Source: UTCFX2 sp002050125 (lineage in GTDB: Bacteria; Chloroflexota; Anaerolineae; Anaerolineales; UBA4823). Taken from it: a stretch of 64,000 nt of DNA. The DNA is taken from assembly GCA_027494035.1 (NCBI GenBank), contig JAOSJQ010000001.1, positions 62,001 to 126,000 on the forward strand, given 5' to 3'. The position numbers and the translations under genes were made by a program. Shown here piece after piece: positions 28,271-36,909 of this stretch. The notes beneath the pieces were generated by a model. It made no database searches. It had not been told where the DNA came from and was given only the letters and a program-made list of their open reading frames with translations. Each line of letters opens with the position of its first letter. The first letter of the stretch is position 1.

Positions 28271-30337
28271 ATGACAAATCGGTTCCGGCTTTCCCGCGCT
28301 GGGCTCGTCGTCACTCCGCTGGCGCTCCTGCTGATCTGTTCGCTCGCCTATCTGCCGATGATCTACCGGCTTGGTTTTTATTGGGACGACTGGCCTTCGA
28401 TCTGGTTCTTGCATTTCTGGGGCGGGCAGGGATTTCGAGAAGGGTTCGCCAGCGACCGCCCGCTGCTCGCCTGGGTCTTCATGCTCACTACGCCGCTTTT
28501 CGGGGAAACGCCCGTTTCCTGGCAAAACTTCAGCGTCTTCACCCGCTGGATCACGAGTGTAGCCTGGTGGTGGTCGCTGCGGGGCTTATGGTCAAATCAG
28601 CCGCGCGCCGTCTTTTGGGCAGCGGCGCTCTTTGCAGTGTTTCCAGGTTTCAGCCAGCAATACATCGCCGTCACCTACAGCAACGCTTACCTGGTGTACT
28701 TTCTCTTCATCCTATCAATCGGGGCGATGATCTGGGCGTACCGCGCGGCGCGTTGGTTCTACCCGCTTATGGGTGTGTCGTTATTTTTATCCTTATTTAG
28801 CATGTTGATCACCGAGTATTTTTATGGTCTCGAATTATTGCGCCCCTTTATCCTATGGATTTTAATCAGCCCCACGGAGGGGTCGTGGAAATCCAGGGCG
28901 TACAAGGTGGTGCGGCGCTGGGCGCCGTACCTGATCCTGTTGATCCCGGTCCTGTTTTGGAAGGCGCTGATCAGTCCCAGCCCGCGCGCCGAGATCACGC
29001 TCTTCAATGATCTCTTGCGCAGTCCCTTAACCTCTACGATCAGCCTGGGACTCACAATCCTCGGCGATTTCTTCAAGGTAAATTTCCTGGCTTGGTTTGC
29101 GCCATTGAACCCGGGTTTTCTCAAGGATTTCGAAGCGGGCGTGCTCAGGCTGCTGATTGGCGCAGTCCTCGCCAGCCTGCTTGTTACCTTGCTTTTCTCG
29201 CTCTTTTTAACGCGCAAACCAGCCTCCGCGTCGGATTCGGGGAAGCGCCTCGCCCCGCCGGATTGGGCGCAGCAAGCAATTGGATTGGGCGTTTTAGCAT
29301 TCCTGGTTTCTGGATGGACCATCTGGATCACCAACCTGCATTTCGAGCTTTATTTTCCGTATGACCGCTTTATGCTGATCACAATGCTTGGGACTTCGCT
29401 GCTGGTCGCCGGGCTGGCGGGGGTGATCGAGAAACAAATCCCGCTGGGATCGATCCTGATCGCCTTGCTGGTGAGCGTCTCAGTTGGAATCCAGTTTCAG
29501 TATCGCCTTCAATATCGCCAGGAATGGCTCTCACAGAAAAACTTTTTCTGGCAGCTTGTCTGGCGCGCGCCAGGAATTCAGCCCGGTACAACGGTGATGA
29601 CTTCCGAGATTCCTTTCCAGTATTTCAGCGACAATTCCTTGACGGCGCCGCTGAACTGGATTTACGCCCCTGCAAACGTTTCCCGCGAGATGGACTACCT
29701 GTTGTTTGACATCGAAGCCCGCTTGAACAAGGATCTGCCAGCCATCCAGCCAGACCTGCCAATCCACATGCCATACCGGGCAGCCCGGTTCGAGGGGAAC
29801 ACTTCGCAAGCCATCGTCCTATTCTACGACCCGCCGCGCTGCTTGAAGGTGATGAACCCGGCAATCGATCGCTTCCTGCCGGTCAAGCCGCTCTACATTC
29901 GCGAAGCCGCTCCGCTGTCGCGGCTGGACCTGATCATACCCAATCCTGAAATGAAAGCTGCGCCTCCGGAACATATCTTTGGCAGCGAACCGGACCATCA
30001 ATGGTGTTATTATTTCGAGAAGGCGGAGCTTTACGCCCAACAAGGGGAATGGGAAACCGCCGCGCAGATGGCAGACCAGGCGTTGAAGATCAACAAACAT
30101 TTCACCGAGAAGAATATCTCTGAGTTAATCCCTTTCATTATGGCTTACGCGCACACGGATCGTTGGAAAAAAGCGGTTGAATTAACCGGCGAAGCCTATC
30201 AAGTCTGGGACAAGACCCAGTACCCGCTCTGTGACGCCTGGCAAAGCATATACACGCACGCGCTTGAAAGCGAATCCAAATCCGGTGCGCTGGCGCAAGT
30301 CGAAGGGATTCTAGGCTGCAAGTTCCAGGATGAATAA
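28271..30337 (+). CDS. GT-C-like polytopic membrane protein with TPR-like tail, copy 3
   Basis: The third paralogue, 688 residues from ATG 28271. A longer in-frame reading from 28076 would overlap copy 2 by about 190 bp and adds a basic, unrelated leader, so I reject it. The features repeat: GFYWDDW at 35-41, FASDRPLLAWVFMLTTPLFGE, VFPGFSQQYIAVTYSNAYLV, FFWQLVWRAPGIQPGTTVMTS, DNSLTAPLNWIYAP and the tail CYYFEKAELYAQQGEW. The tail looks like two or three helical repeats and, by GT-C topology, would be extracytoplasmic. It is followed without a gap by the GT2 gene. Copies 1 and 3 look closer to each other at several motifs than either is to copy 2; an alignment is needed to confirm. Confidence 0.72.
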   Translation: MTNRFRLSRAGLVVTPLALLLICSLAYLPMIYRLGFYWDDWPSIWFLHFWGGQGFREGFASDRPLLAWVFMLTTPLFGETPVSWQNFSVFTRWITSVAWWWSLRGLWSNQPRAVFWAAALFAVFPGFSQQYIAVTYSNAYLVYFLFILSIGAMIWAYRAARWFYPLMGVSLFLSLFSMLITEYFYGLELLRPFILWILISPTEGSWKSRAYKVVRRWAPYLILLIPVLFWKALISPSPRAEITLFNDLLRSPLTSTISLGLTILGDFFKVNFLAWFAPLNPGFLKDFEAGVLRLLIGAVLASLLVTLLFSLFLTRKPASASDSGKRLAPPDWAQQAIGLGVLAFLVSGWTIWITNLHFELYFPYDRFMLITMLGTSLLVAGLAGVIEKQIPLGSILIALLVSVSVGIQFQYRLQYRQEWLSQKNFFWQLVWRAPGIQPGTTVMTSEIPFQYFSDNSLTAPLNWIYAPANVSREMDYLLFDIEARLNKDLPAIQPDLPIHMPYRAARFEGNTSQAIVLFYDPPRCLKVMNPAIDRFLPVKPLYIREAAPLSRLDLIIPNPEMKAAPPEHIFGSEPDHQWCYYFEKAELYAQQGEWETAAQMADQALKINKHFTEKNISELIPFIMAYAHTDRWKKAVELTGEAYQVWDKTQYPLCDAWQSIYTHALESESKSGALAQVEGILGCKFQDE

Positions 30338-31291
30338 ATGGATCAAAATAAACTGCTCGATGGAATTTCAGTCGTTATCCCGGTCTACAACAGCGCAGAA
30401 ATCCTTCCCGATCTGATCGCCCGGCTTGCGCCCGTCCTCGATAACATTACAGCCGCTTACGAAGCAATTCTGATTGAGGACGGCAGCCGTGATGAGAGCT
30501 GGGCGGTGATCGAGCGCCTCAGCGAAGCAAACGTCTGGGTGCGCGGCATTCGTATGATGCGCAATTACGGGCAGCACAACGCTCTGTTGTGCGGGCTGCG
30601 CGCCGCCTGCTTCACTTGCACCGTCACGATCGATGACGATTTACAGCACCCGCCGGAGGAAATCCCGCTGCTTCTCGAAAAAATTGCGCAAGGGTATGAT
30701 GTGGTCTACGGCACACCCGCAAAGCAGCAGCATGGATTGTGGCGCAACCTGGCGTCGTATATCACCCGCCTGGCGCTGCAGAGCACCATGGGGATCGAGA
30801 ATGCCCGCAAAGTGAGCGCATTTCGCGCAATCCGAACCCAAGTTCGCCAGGCGTTCGCCCACTATCAAAGCCCTTTTGTCGTTCTGGATGTGCTGCTCGG
30901 CTGGGGTACCACCCGTTTTGCCTCGGCGACCACCCAACACCTGCCGCGCCAGAGCGGTAAGTCCAATTACACGTTCTCAAAGCTCATCCTGCACGGCGTC
31001 AATATGCTGACCGGCTTCTCGGTCCTTCCGCTTCAAATGGCAAGTCTGATGGGTTTTGCTTCCGCCTTCTTTGGCATATTGATCTTCTTTTATGTCATCG
31101 GGCGGTTTTTCATTGAAGGGGGCAGCGTTCCGGGCTTCCCATTCCTGGCTTCGATCATTGCGATCTTCTCGGGCGTGCAGTTATTTGCAATTGGAATCAT
31201 TGGGGAGTATCTGGCGCGCATGCATTTCAGAATCATGGAACGACCTCCGTACGTCGTGCGCGAAGAAACAGGCGATTATCTAAATGACTGA
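30338..31291 (+). CDS. GT2 glycosyltransferase (ArnC/GtrB-like, polyprenyl-phosphate type)
   Basis: The 317-residue protein has a GT-A domain (about 1-230) and two C-terminal membrane helices (about 235-262 and 272-300), the layout of polyprenyl-phosphate glycosyltransferases such as GtrB and ArnC. Motifs are SVVIPVYNSAEILPDLI, AILIEDGSRDESW and TIDDDLQHPPEEI, the last holding metal-binding Asp residues. It should load a sugar from a nucleotide onto a polyprenyl phosphate at the inner face of the membrane. The ATG follows the stop codon of GT-C copy 3 directly, so it most likely supplies the lipid-linked donor for those proteins. The sugar is unknown. The following WecD-like acetyltransferase starts inside its last codons. 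Confidence 0.88.
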   Translation: MDQNKLLDGISVVIPVYNSAEILPDLIARLAPVLDNITAAYEAILIEDGSRDESWAVIERLSEANVWVRGIRMMRNYGQHNALLCGLRAACFTCTVTIDDDLQHPPEEIPLLLEKIAQGYDVVYGTPAKQQHGLWRNLASYITRLALQSTMGIENARKVSAFRAIRTQVRQAFAHYQSPFVVLDVLLGWGTTRFASATTQHLPRQSGKSNYTFSKLILHGVNMLTGFSVLPLQMASLMGFASAFFGILIFFYVIGRFFIEGGSVPGFPFLASIIAIFSGVQLFAIGIIGEYLARMHFRIMERPPYVVREETGDYLND

Positions 31292-32034
31292 ATCTGAAGA
31301 AGCCCTGTCAGTTCCTGGAGTGGGACACTTCTTTTTTTAGCAGTCGGATCGCTCGGCTGAATAGCCCGCGCCTCACCCCAACCCTGCTCGATCGAGTTTT
31401 CGAGTGGTGCCGGGACCAAACCATAGATTGTTTGTATTTCCTGGCTGATGCGGATGACCCGCAAACCGTCTGGCTGGCGCAGGATCACGGTTTTCGCCTG
31501 GTCGAGGTGCGTTACACGCTGGAACGCCGGCTCAACGATTGGGACCCCGAAACCCGCCCCCACGACGCCCCTGGGGTCGTTATCCGCGACGCCTTGCCCG
31601 AAGACATTCCCACGCTGCAGAAGATCGCCAGAACCAGCTATCTCGATTCGCGCTTTTATTTCGATTCCAATTTCAGCGAAGAGAAATGGGGCGCATATTA
31701 TGCGACCTGGGTGAGCAGCAGTTGTCAGGGTGGCGTAGACCTTGCACTTGTAGCAATCAAGGATGGAACTGTGGTCGGATATATCACCGGCTTGGTTGAC
31801 CGGCAAACGCGCGAAGGGATATACGAACTGACCGGAGTAGATGAATCGGCGCGCCGCAGCGGCGTCGGTCAAGAACTATTTCGCAGCGGGATAGATTGGT
31901 ATGTCCAACATCAAGTCAATTATCTCTGGGTAGCCACCCAGGGGCGCAATATCGCCACCCAGCGCATGATCCAGCGGCATGGTTTTCTTTCCAAATCCTG
32001 CCAGCTCTACTTTCATAAATGGTTCAAGGAGTAA
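31284..32034 (+). CDS. WecD-like GNAT N-acetyltransferase (frameshift near start)
   Basis: The C-terminal GNAT domain is clear: VVIRDALPEDIPTLQKIAR, then ELTGVDESARRSGVGQELF (acetyl-CoA loop) and GRNIATQRMIQRHGF. Upstream in the same frame, without any start codon, is CQFLEWDTSFFSSRIARLN, matching the N-terminal segment of WecD, the dTDP-fucosamine acetyltransferase. The natural start is probably ATG 31284, overlapping the GT2 stop. One extra base between about 31287 and 31320 has put it out of frame. Corrected length is about 249 residues, near the WecD family. Such enzymes N-acetylate amino sugars used in surface glycans, which fits the glycan locus upstream. Whether the actual sugar is an amino-fucose is unknown. 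Confidence 0.72.
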
Positions 32035-32060
32035 ACCGTGGAAGACCCCACGCGTGAATG

Positions 32061-32089
32061 TTGCACCCACGGCTGGCGCAGACTATAAT
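32061..32089 (+). promoter_or_regulatory. Promoter of the 32112 membrane gene
   Basis: TTGCAC at 32061-32066 and TATAAT at 32084-32089 are spaced by 17 bp. It makes the ATG at 32112 the proper start, since a start at 32058 would lie inside the promoter. Confidence 0.7.
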
Positions 32090-32111
32090 TGTAGCGGATT
32101 TTATTGAGTCA

Positions 32112-32906
32112 ATGAAACAGCAAGAAGCAGTTGACTTTATTCGGGCAGAAATGACCAAAGCGCGCACGGTCAAACAGATCAGCGCTGACCTGAGCGTAAA
32201 ACTGAACGCGCCGCAAGACGTGGTGGAGAAGTTCGTTAAGAAAATCGTCGATGAGACCGTAGCAACTGACTTTCTCACTTCCGCCGCGATCCACGCCCCA
32301 GTTAGCCCCCCAGTAGTAGATCCAGCAACCTTTGAAGCTCTGCTTACGGCAGGTCAGGCGCACCCCGAAGCGAAAGTTCAGTCATCTTCTAAACCAGACC
32401 TTCCGTCCGATGCGCACAAACCGCCTGCCAGCCGCGCTGAGGCGGCTGAGCCGCCGGCAGCCGGTCAGCCACCCGAATTCATTAAGTCCCCGAAGTATGA
32501 CGATCCAGCAATTGAAAGCTTCGTCTTACAAGAGCTGGGAAAGCAGCAGAATCGGGACGACGTCGTGCTCCGCCTGTGTGAACTCACCGGAATGTCCTGG
32601 TCTGAAGCTCAGAATGCCGTCGCACGTGTGCAAGCCCGCGGACGAAAGCGGACGACCGCAAACCAGAAAATGATCGTAGCTTCCCTCAGCTTGATCGCCC
32701 TGGTCGCCGGCGTTATCCTGTCAGCCGCAGCGCTCAGCCAGGCAGCCACCCTGCTGACCGTGGTCGGCGACCTGGCAGCGTCCACGCCCGAGCAGCTTCA
32801 ACATCTCTATGGCAATTCTCACCAACTGTTCTGGGCATTTATTCTAGGGATTGCGCTGGGAATCGGGGGACTGGTTAGCCTGATCATCGCAATTCGAAAA
32901 AAGTGA
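32112..32906 (+). CDS. Membrane protein of unknown function
   Basis: I do not recognise this 264-residue protein. The N-terminal part is helical (QEAVDFIRAEMTKARTVKQI), followed by a Pro/Ala-rich linker (about 80-135) and a second helical segment (AIESFVLQELGKQQNRDDVVLRL) that resembles a repeat of the first in character. Two membrane helices lie near residues 190-210 and 240-260. The two helical modules could be small DNA- or protein-binding domains in the cytoplasm. It has its own promoter and lies 17 bp before the baseplate J-like gene, so the two are probably cotranscribed and may interact at the membrane. Confidence 0.6.
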   Translation: MKQQEAVDFIRAEMTKARTVKQISADLSVKLNAPQDVVEKFVKKIVDETVATDFLTSAAIHAPVSPPVVDPATFEALLTAGQAHPEAKVQSSSKPDLPSDAHKPPASRAEAAEPPAAGQPPEFIKSPKYDDPAIESFVLQELGKQQNRDDVVLRLCELTGMSWSEAQNAVARVQARGRKRTTANQKMIVASLSLIALVAGVILSAAALSQAATLLTVVGDLAASTPEQLQHLYGNSHQLFWAFILGIALGIGGLVSLIIAIRKK

Positions 32907-32923
32907 AATAAGCCTGGCAGTTG

Positions 32924-34506
32924 ATGAAAACTTTTATTCTGCAGTTGGAGCCACACGATGACATCGTCTCGGTCCGGGATAAAATGGGCTGGGCAAAAAA
33001 CAGCCGCGTCTTAATCGTCTGGCCCGAAAACGAGACCATTCTAAACCGCCGGCTCGATCTGGTGTTGCTGCAACGAATGAGCCAGACAGCAGGCGCGCAG
33101 ATGGCGTTTGTCAGTAAAGACCGCGAGGTACAATACCATGCACCCCGCCTTGGCATTCCGGTGTTCAAATCCATTCGCCAGGCGCAAACCAAGCACTGGC
33201 GCCTCCCGTTCCGTTTCCGCAAGAATGCCGCCCCCGAACCGATTTCAGCGATCATCGACAGCGCCAATGTTGCTGAACGTCAAATCCCGGTACGTCCGCA
33301 ACTCACCTCGCGCACGTTGTCCCCGGTTGTCCGGCTGGCGTTCTTTGCCGCCGGTGTGCTTGCGTTTCTGGCGATCGCGGCAGTGCTTGCGCCTGGGGCA
33401 GAGGTAATCATCACCCCCGCACGGTGGTGCAAGACGTGCTGATCGAGGCTTACACCAGTCCGGAAATCAAAGCCATGCAGCTTTCCGGCGCGCTCCCATC
33501 CGAGGTTATAACCGTTGAAGTCGAGGGGCGCGCTTCACGCCCGGTCAGCGGTCAAATCAGGCTGCCCGATCAACCGGCGCGCGGCGCGGTGCTCTTCACC
33601 AACCTGACCGACCAATCAATCGAGATCTCCGCTGGTACGGTTGTTCAACCTGTGAACAGCTCGGCAGGCGAATTTAGCGCCATCCCGGCTTCGGGATCGC
33701 TGCGCTACGCCACCCAGAAGACCGTTATCCTGCCAGCCGGTCCAGGGCAAACCATCGAGGTCTCGGTACAGTGTCTCACGCCGGGCAAAAAAGGCAACCA
33801 GCCCGCCAACACGCTCGAAGCCATTGAAGGGTTTCTAGGAACCCAGGTGAGCGTGACCAATCCGCAGCCAATCGACGGGGGCGCCGATCGTCTGGAGCCG
33901 GCGCCCAACGAAAGAGACCGGCTCGAACTTGCACGTGAGTTGAACGATTCCCTGCGCCTGACTGCGCTCGAAGAAATGCAGAACGGGCTAGCGCCTGGCG
34001 ATTTGCTGATCCCCTCCAGCCTGGTCGAAGGCGCGACGCTCGAGAAAACGTTCCAGCCCGAGGACAACCAGCCTGCCGATCAGCTCTCTTTGAACTGGCG
34101 GTTGAGCTATCAAGCCAGGGTGGTGCGCTTCGAAGAGCAACTAGCGCTGGCGCAGGCGGTGTTCGATGCGAACCTGCCACAGGGTTATACGCCCATGCCA
34201 GACACGTTGACGGTTGAAACGGTTGCTGAACCTCAACAACTCGATGAGCAATCGACGAGTTGGAAGTTGCACGCCGTTCGCCGCCTGACCGCTCAGATCA
34301 GCGATTCGCTGGCGCGCCAGACCGTCCTCGGTTTGCCGGTGCAGGAAGCGGCGCAGCGCATGCAATCCGCCCTCCAGCTCGAACAGACCCCTCAAATCCA
34401 CTTAATACCCGATTGGTGGCCGCGCCTTCCGGTTTTGCCGTTCCGCATCCAGATCATCCAGCGCAGCCTTTACGATCTGGTCAGCGGGGAGCCGCCCGGG
34501 TTATGA
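32924..34506 (+). CDS. Large membrane protein, 'baseplate J-like' family, one frameshift
   Basis: Two frames join into a protein of about 527 residues. The N-terminal ~130 residues look like an alpha/beta domain (VLIVWPENETILNRRLDLVLLQ), followed by one membrane helix (LAFFAAGVLAFLAIAAVLA) and a beta-rich extracytoplasmic part (ARGAVLFTNLTDQSIEISAGTVV, then TPGKKGNQPANTLEAIEG). This last pattern is what makes related proteins be labelled baseplate J/gp47-like, though I see no phage or contractile-system neighbours. The break lies at the C run 33414-33418; adding one C restores EVIITPRTVVQDVLIEAY. It overlaps ruvX by four bases. Function is unknown; a structural envelope protein is a reasonable guess. 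Confidence 0.7.
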
Positions 34507-34922
34507 GAGTGTTGGCAGTCGATCCGGGAGAAAAACGCCTGGGAATTGCCCTCAGCGACACAAGCGCCGCCATCGCCACCCCTCTGACCGTCTTGAAGCA
34601 CATTTCCTACGCGGTAGATGCCGCGGCGATCGCTCAAATCGCTTCCGAGCAGCAAGCCGAACTAATCATCGTGGGTCACGCTTTAGATGAGGAAAACCGC
34701 TCGACCCCCCAGAGCCGGCGCGCCGCCAGGCTGGCGGCGGCAATTCGATCTCAGACCAATTTGCCCGTCCTGCTTTGGGATGAATTTGGCAGCACTCAAA
34801 CTGCACTGCAAGCTCGCCGTACAATCGGCGTCCGGCGCAGCCGGCGTCAGGACAATATCGACGCGCTGGCTGCCGCGGTGATACTCCAGAGCTATCTGGA
34901 CTCGCAAACCGATTCTTCTTGA
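34503..34922 (+). CDS. ruvX: Putative pre-16S rRNA nuclease RuvX (YqgF)
   Basis: The 139-residue protein is a member of the YqgF/RuvX family, RNase H-fold nucleases implicated in 16S rRNA 5'-end maturation and earlier described as Holliday junction resolvases. The N-terminus RVLAVDPGEKRLGIALSD holds the first catalytic Asp. LIIVGHALDEENRSTPQS and VLLWDEFGSTQTAL follow, with the last acidic residue in the C-terminal NIDALAAAVILQSYL. The ATG at 34503 overlaps the preceding stop as ATGA; longer readings from 34260 lie in the baseplate J-like gene. MltG follows 36 bp downstream, the same pairing seen in many bacteria. Confidence 0.92.
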   Translation: MRVLAVDPGEKRLGIALSDTSAAIATPLTVLKHISYAVDAAAIAQIASEQQAELIIVGHALDEENRSTPQSRRAARLAAAIRSQTNLPVLLWDEFGSTQTALQARRTIGVRRSRRQDNIDALAAAVILQSYLDSQTDSS

Positions 34923-34958
34923 TATCCCCGGAAGATGATCTCAAAATCAGATTGAGAA

Positions 34959-36098
34959 ATGAAGAACTCCTCGCTTTTCAACACGCTGGTTACACTCACC
35001 TTGATCGTTTTGTGCTTGATCATTGGGATATCGGGCTGGCTGGCATACGACCTCCCCCGAAGGGCTGAACGCGTATTTGGAACTGCTTCCCCAAAAGTTG
35101 GCTTTTTACAGCGCTTAGAGTTGTCGGCGCAATTGTTGGCGAAAGAGCAGAAATTGATCAGACCCCTGGACCCCAGCGGCGCTTCCCTTTCCTTTGAAAT
35201 TCAGCCCGGCGAATCGACCTATTCGATCACCAACCGGCTGCGCCAATCGGGATTGATCCAAGACGAGGCTGCCTTGCGCGGCTTTCTGGTTTATGCCGGG
35301 CTGGATACCAGCCTTCAATCGGGGGAATTTAAGCTCAGCCCGCGCATGACCGCGATTGAGATTGCCTGGGCTTTACAGGACACAACGCCCGACGAAGTCA
35401 CTTTCCGCATTCTGCCCGGTTGGCGCCTGGAAGAAATAGCCGCCTCGCTGCCCACCTCCGGGCTGGAGTTCTCCCCGGATCAATTTCTGGCGGTTGCCAA
35501 AAACCCTCCGCAGCAACTCGAATTCTCTCAGCAGCTCCCTCCAGGCGCGAGTCTGGAAGGCTATATGTTCCCCGACAGCTATCGCTTGATGCGCAAAACA
35601 AGCGTCATGGCGTTCGTTGAGACGGTGTTGCAAAATTTCCAAATCAAAGTGGATCAAGACCTTCAAAATGGTTTTACGCGCCAGGGACTCGATCTTCACC
35701 AGGCTGTCACGCTTGCTTCGCTGATCCAGCGTGAAGCTGTCCTTCAAGACGAGATGCCCATGATCGCATCCGTGTTTCTCAACCGGCTTGAGGCGGGGAT
35801 GAAGCTGGACAGCGACCCAACCGTCCAGTTTGCATTGGGCTATGACCGAAAAAACGCGACTTGGTGGAAAAATCCGCTCAGTTTGAACGACTTGAAAGTG
35901 AATTCCAACTACAACACCTATTTGCACCCTGAACTGCCGCCAGGACCGATTGCCAGCCCCGGATTGAGCGCGCTGCAGGCAGTCGCTTTTCCCGCCCAGG
36001 CGCCTTATTATTACTTCAGATCCGCGTGCGATGGATCAGGCGCACATGCATTTGCCGAGACTTTCGAGCAGCACAAACAAAACGCCTGCCCGGAATAA
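34959..36098 (+). CDS. mltG: Endolytic transglycosylase MltG
   Basis: This 379-residue protein has one N-terminal membrane helix (about 10-33) and an extracytoplasmic YceG-like domain. It contains a LysM-like part (FEIQPGESTYSITNRLRQSG) and the catalytic region with ASLIQREAVLQDEMPMIASVFLNRL, whose Glu in QREA is the expected catalytic acid. SDPTVQFALGY and SNYNTYLHPELPPGPIASPG follow as in the family. MltG cleaves nascent peptidoglycan strands and may set glycan chain length. It lies after ruvX and directly before the DUF692-like gene, two bases apart, in a probable operon. Confidence 0.94.
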   Translation: MKNSSLFNTLVTLTLIVLCLIIGISGWLAYDLPRRAERVFGTASPKVGFLQRLELSAQLLAKEQKLIRPLDPSGASLSFEIQPGESTYSITNRLRQSGLIQDEAALRGFLVYAGLDTSLQSGEFKLSPRMTAIEIAWALQDTTPDEVTFRILPGWRLEEIAASLPTSGLEFSPDQFLAVAKNPPQQLEFSQQLPPGASLEGYMFPDSYRLMRKTSVMAFVETVLQNFQIKVDQDLQNGFTRQGLDLHQAVTLASLIQREAVLQDEMPMIASVFLNRLEAGMKLDSDPTVQFALGYDRKNATWWKNPLSLNDLKVNSNYNTYLHPELPPGPIASPGLSALQAVAFPAQAPYYYFRSACDGSGAHAFAETFEQHKQNACPE

Positions 36099-36100
36099 TT

Positions 36101-36909
36101 ATGAAATTTGCGATCAACTATTCAACCCAGGCAGCCGTCCTGTTTAAGCAAGGGCGCCTGCAACTCGACCGCTTCAAATGCCCCGAATGGCTAGATCTGA
36201 TCGATGAAGCCCGCCGGGTGCGCCCGGTGGCGGTGCATTTCAACTTGCATGCGGGACGCGGGAAAATCAAAAAGAAAGACCTGGAGTGGATCGAAAGAAT
36301 TGCTGACCAAACCCAAACGCCGTTTATCAACCTCCATTTGGAAGTTAAGCAGGGCGATTACCCGCAAATATCACTCGACTCCACCCTGGCGAAGCACCGT
36401 AAGTTAATTCTCGACGGGATGCTTTTTGAAATCGACCTCGTCCAAAAAGGTTCGGGGCGGAGCGCCTGATCGTAGAGAACGTTCCTTATCGACCTGGAGG
36501 GAACGCGCTGCGGGTGTGCGCCGAGCCGGAGCTGATCGACGCGGTCGTGCGGAAAACGGGCTGCGGATTTCTATTCGACATCCCCCACGCGCGCATCGCC
36601 GCCCATTATCTGGGCATCGACGAAATAGACTACATCCAAAGCCTGCCAGTCGACCGCATCCGAGAGTTGCACTTCACCGGCGTACATCGCTTTGACGGCG
36701 GGCTGTGGGATCATCATCTCCAGGCTCAGGAATCTGATTGGAAACTGTTGGACTGGGTATTGGAGCGCATTCGCGTTGGTGACTGGTCAAAGCCCTGGCT
36801 ATTAGCTTTCGAGTATGGCGGGGTGGGAGAAAAATTCAACTGGCGCAGCGATGCGGTCGAAATTGAGCGTCAATCCAGACGACTGTATGCGAAGGTTAAC
36901 CCGCTTTAA
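36101..36909 (+). CDS. DUF692-like TIM-barrel protein, one frameshift
   Basis: A TIM-barrel-type protein of about 269 residues related to the DUF692 (MbnB/TglH-like) multinuclear iron enzymes or to xylose-isomerase-like barrels. Visible segments are VAVHFNLHAGRG, INLHLEVKQGDYP, LIVENVPYRPGGN, CGFLFDIPHARIAAHYLG and IRELHFTGVHRFDGGLWDHH, rich in His, Glu and Asp residues suited to bind metal. The break lies at the A run 36444-36448: adding one A gives KRFGAERLIVENVPY. DUF692 enzymes often modify peptides, but no precursor or partner gene is seen here. The 3' end overlaps the convergent AlbA_2 gene by 14 bp. Substrate is unknown. Confidence 0.75.
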
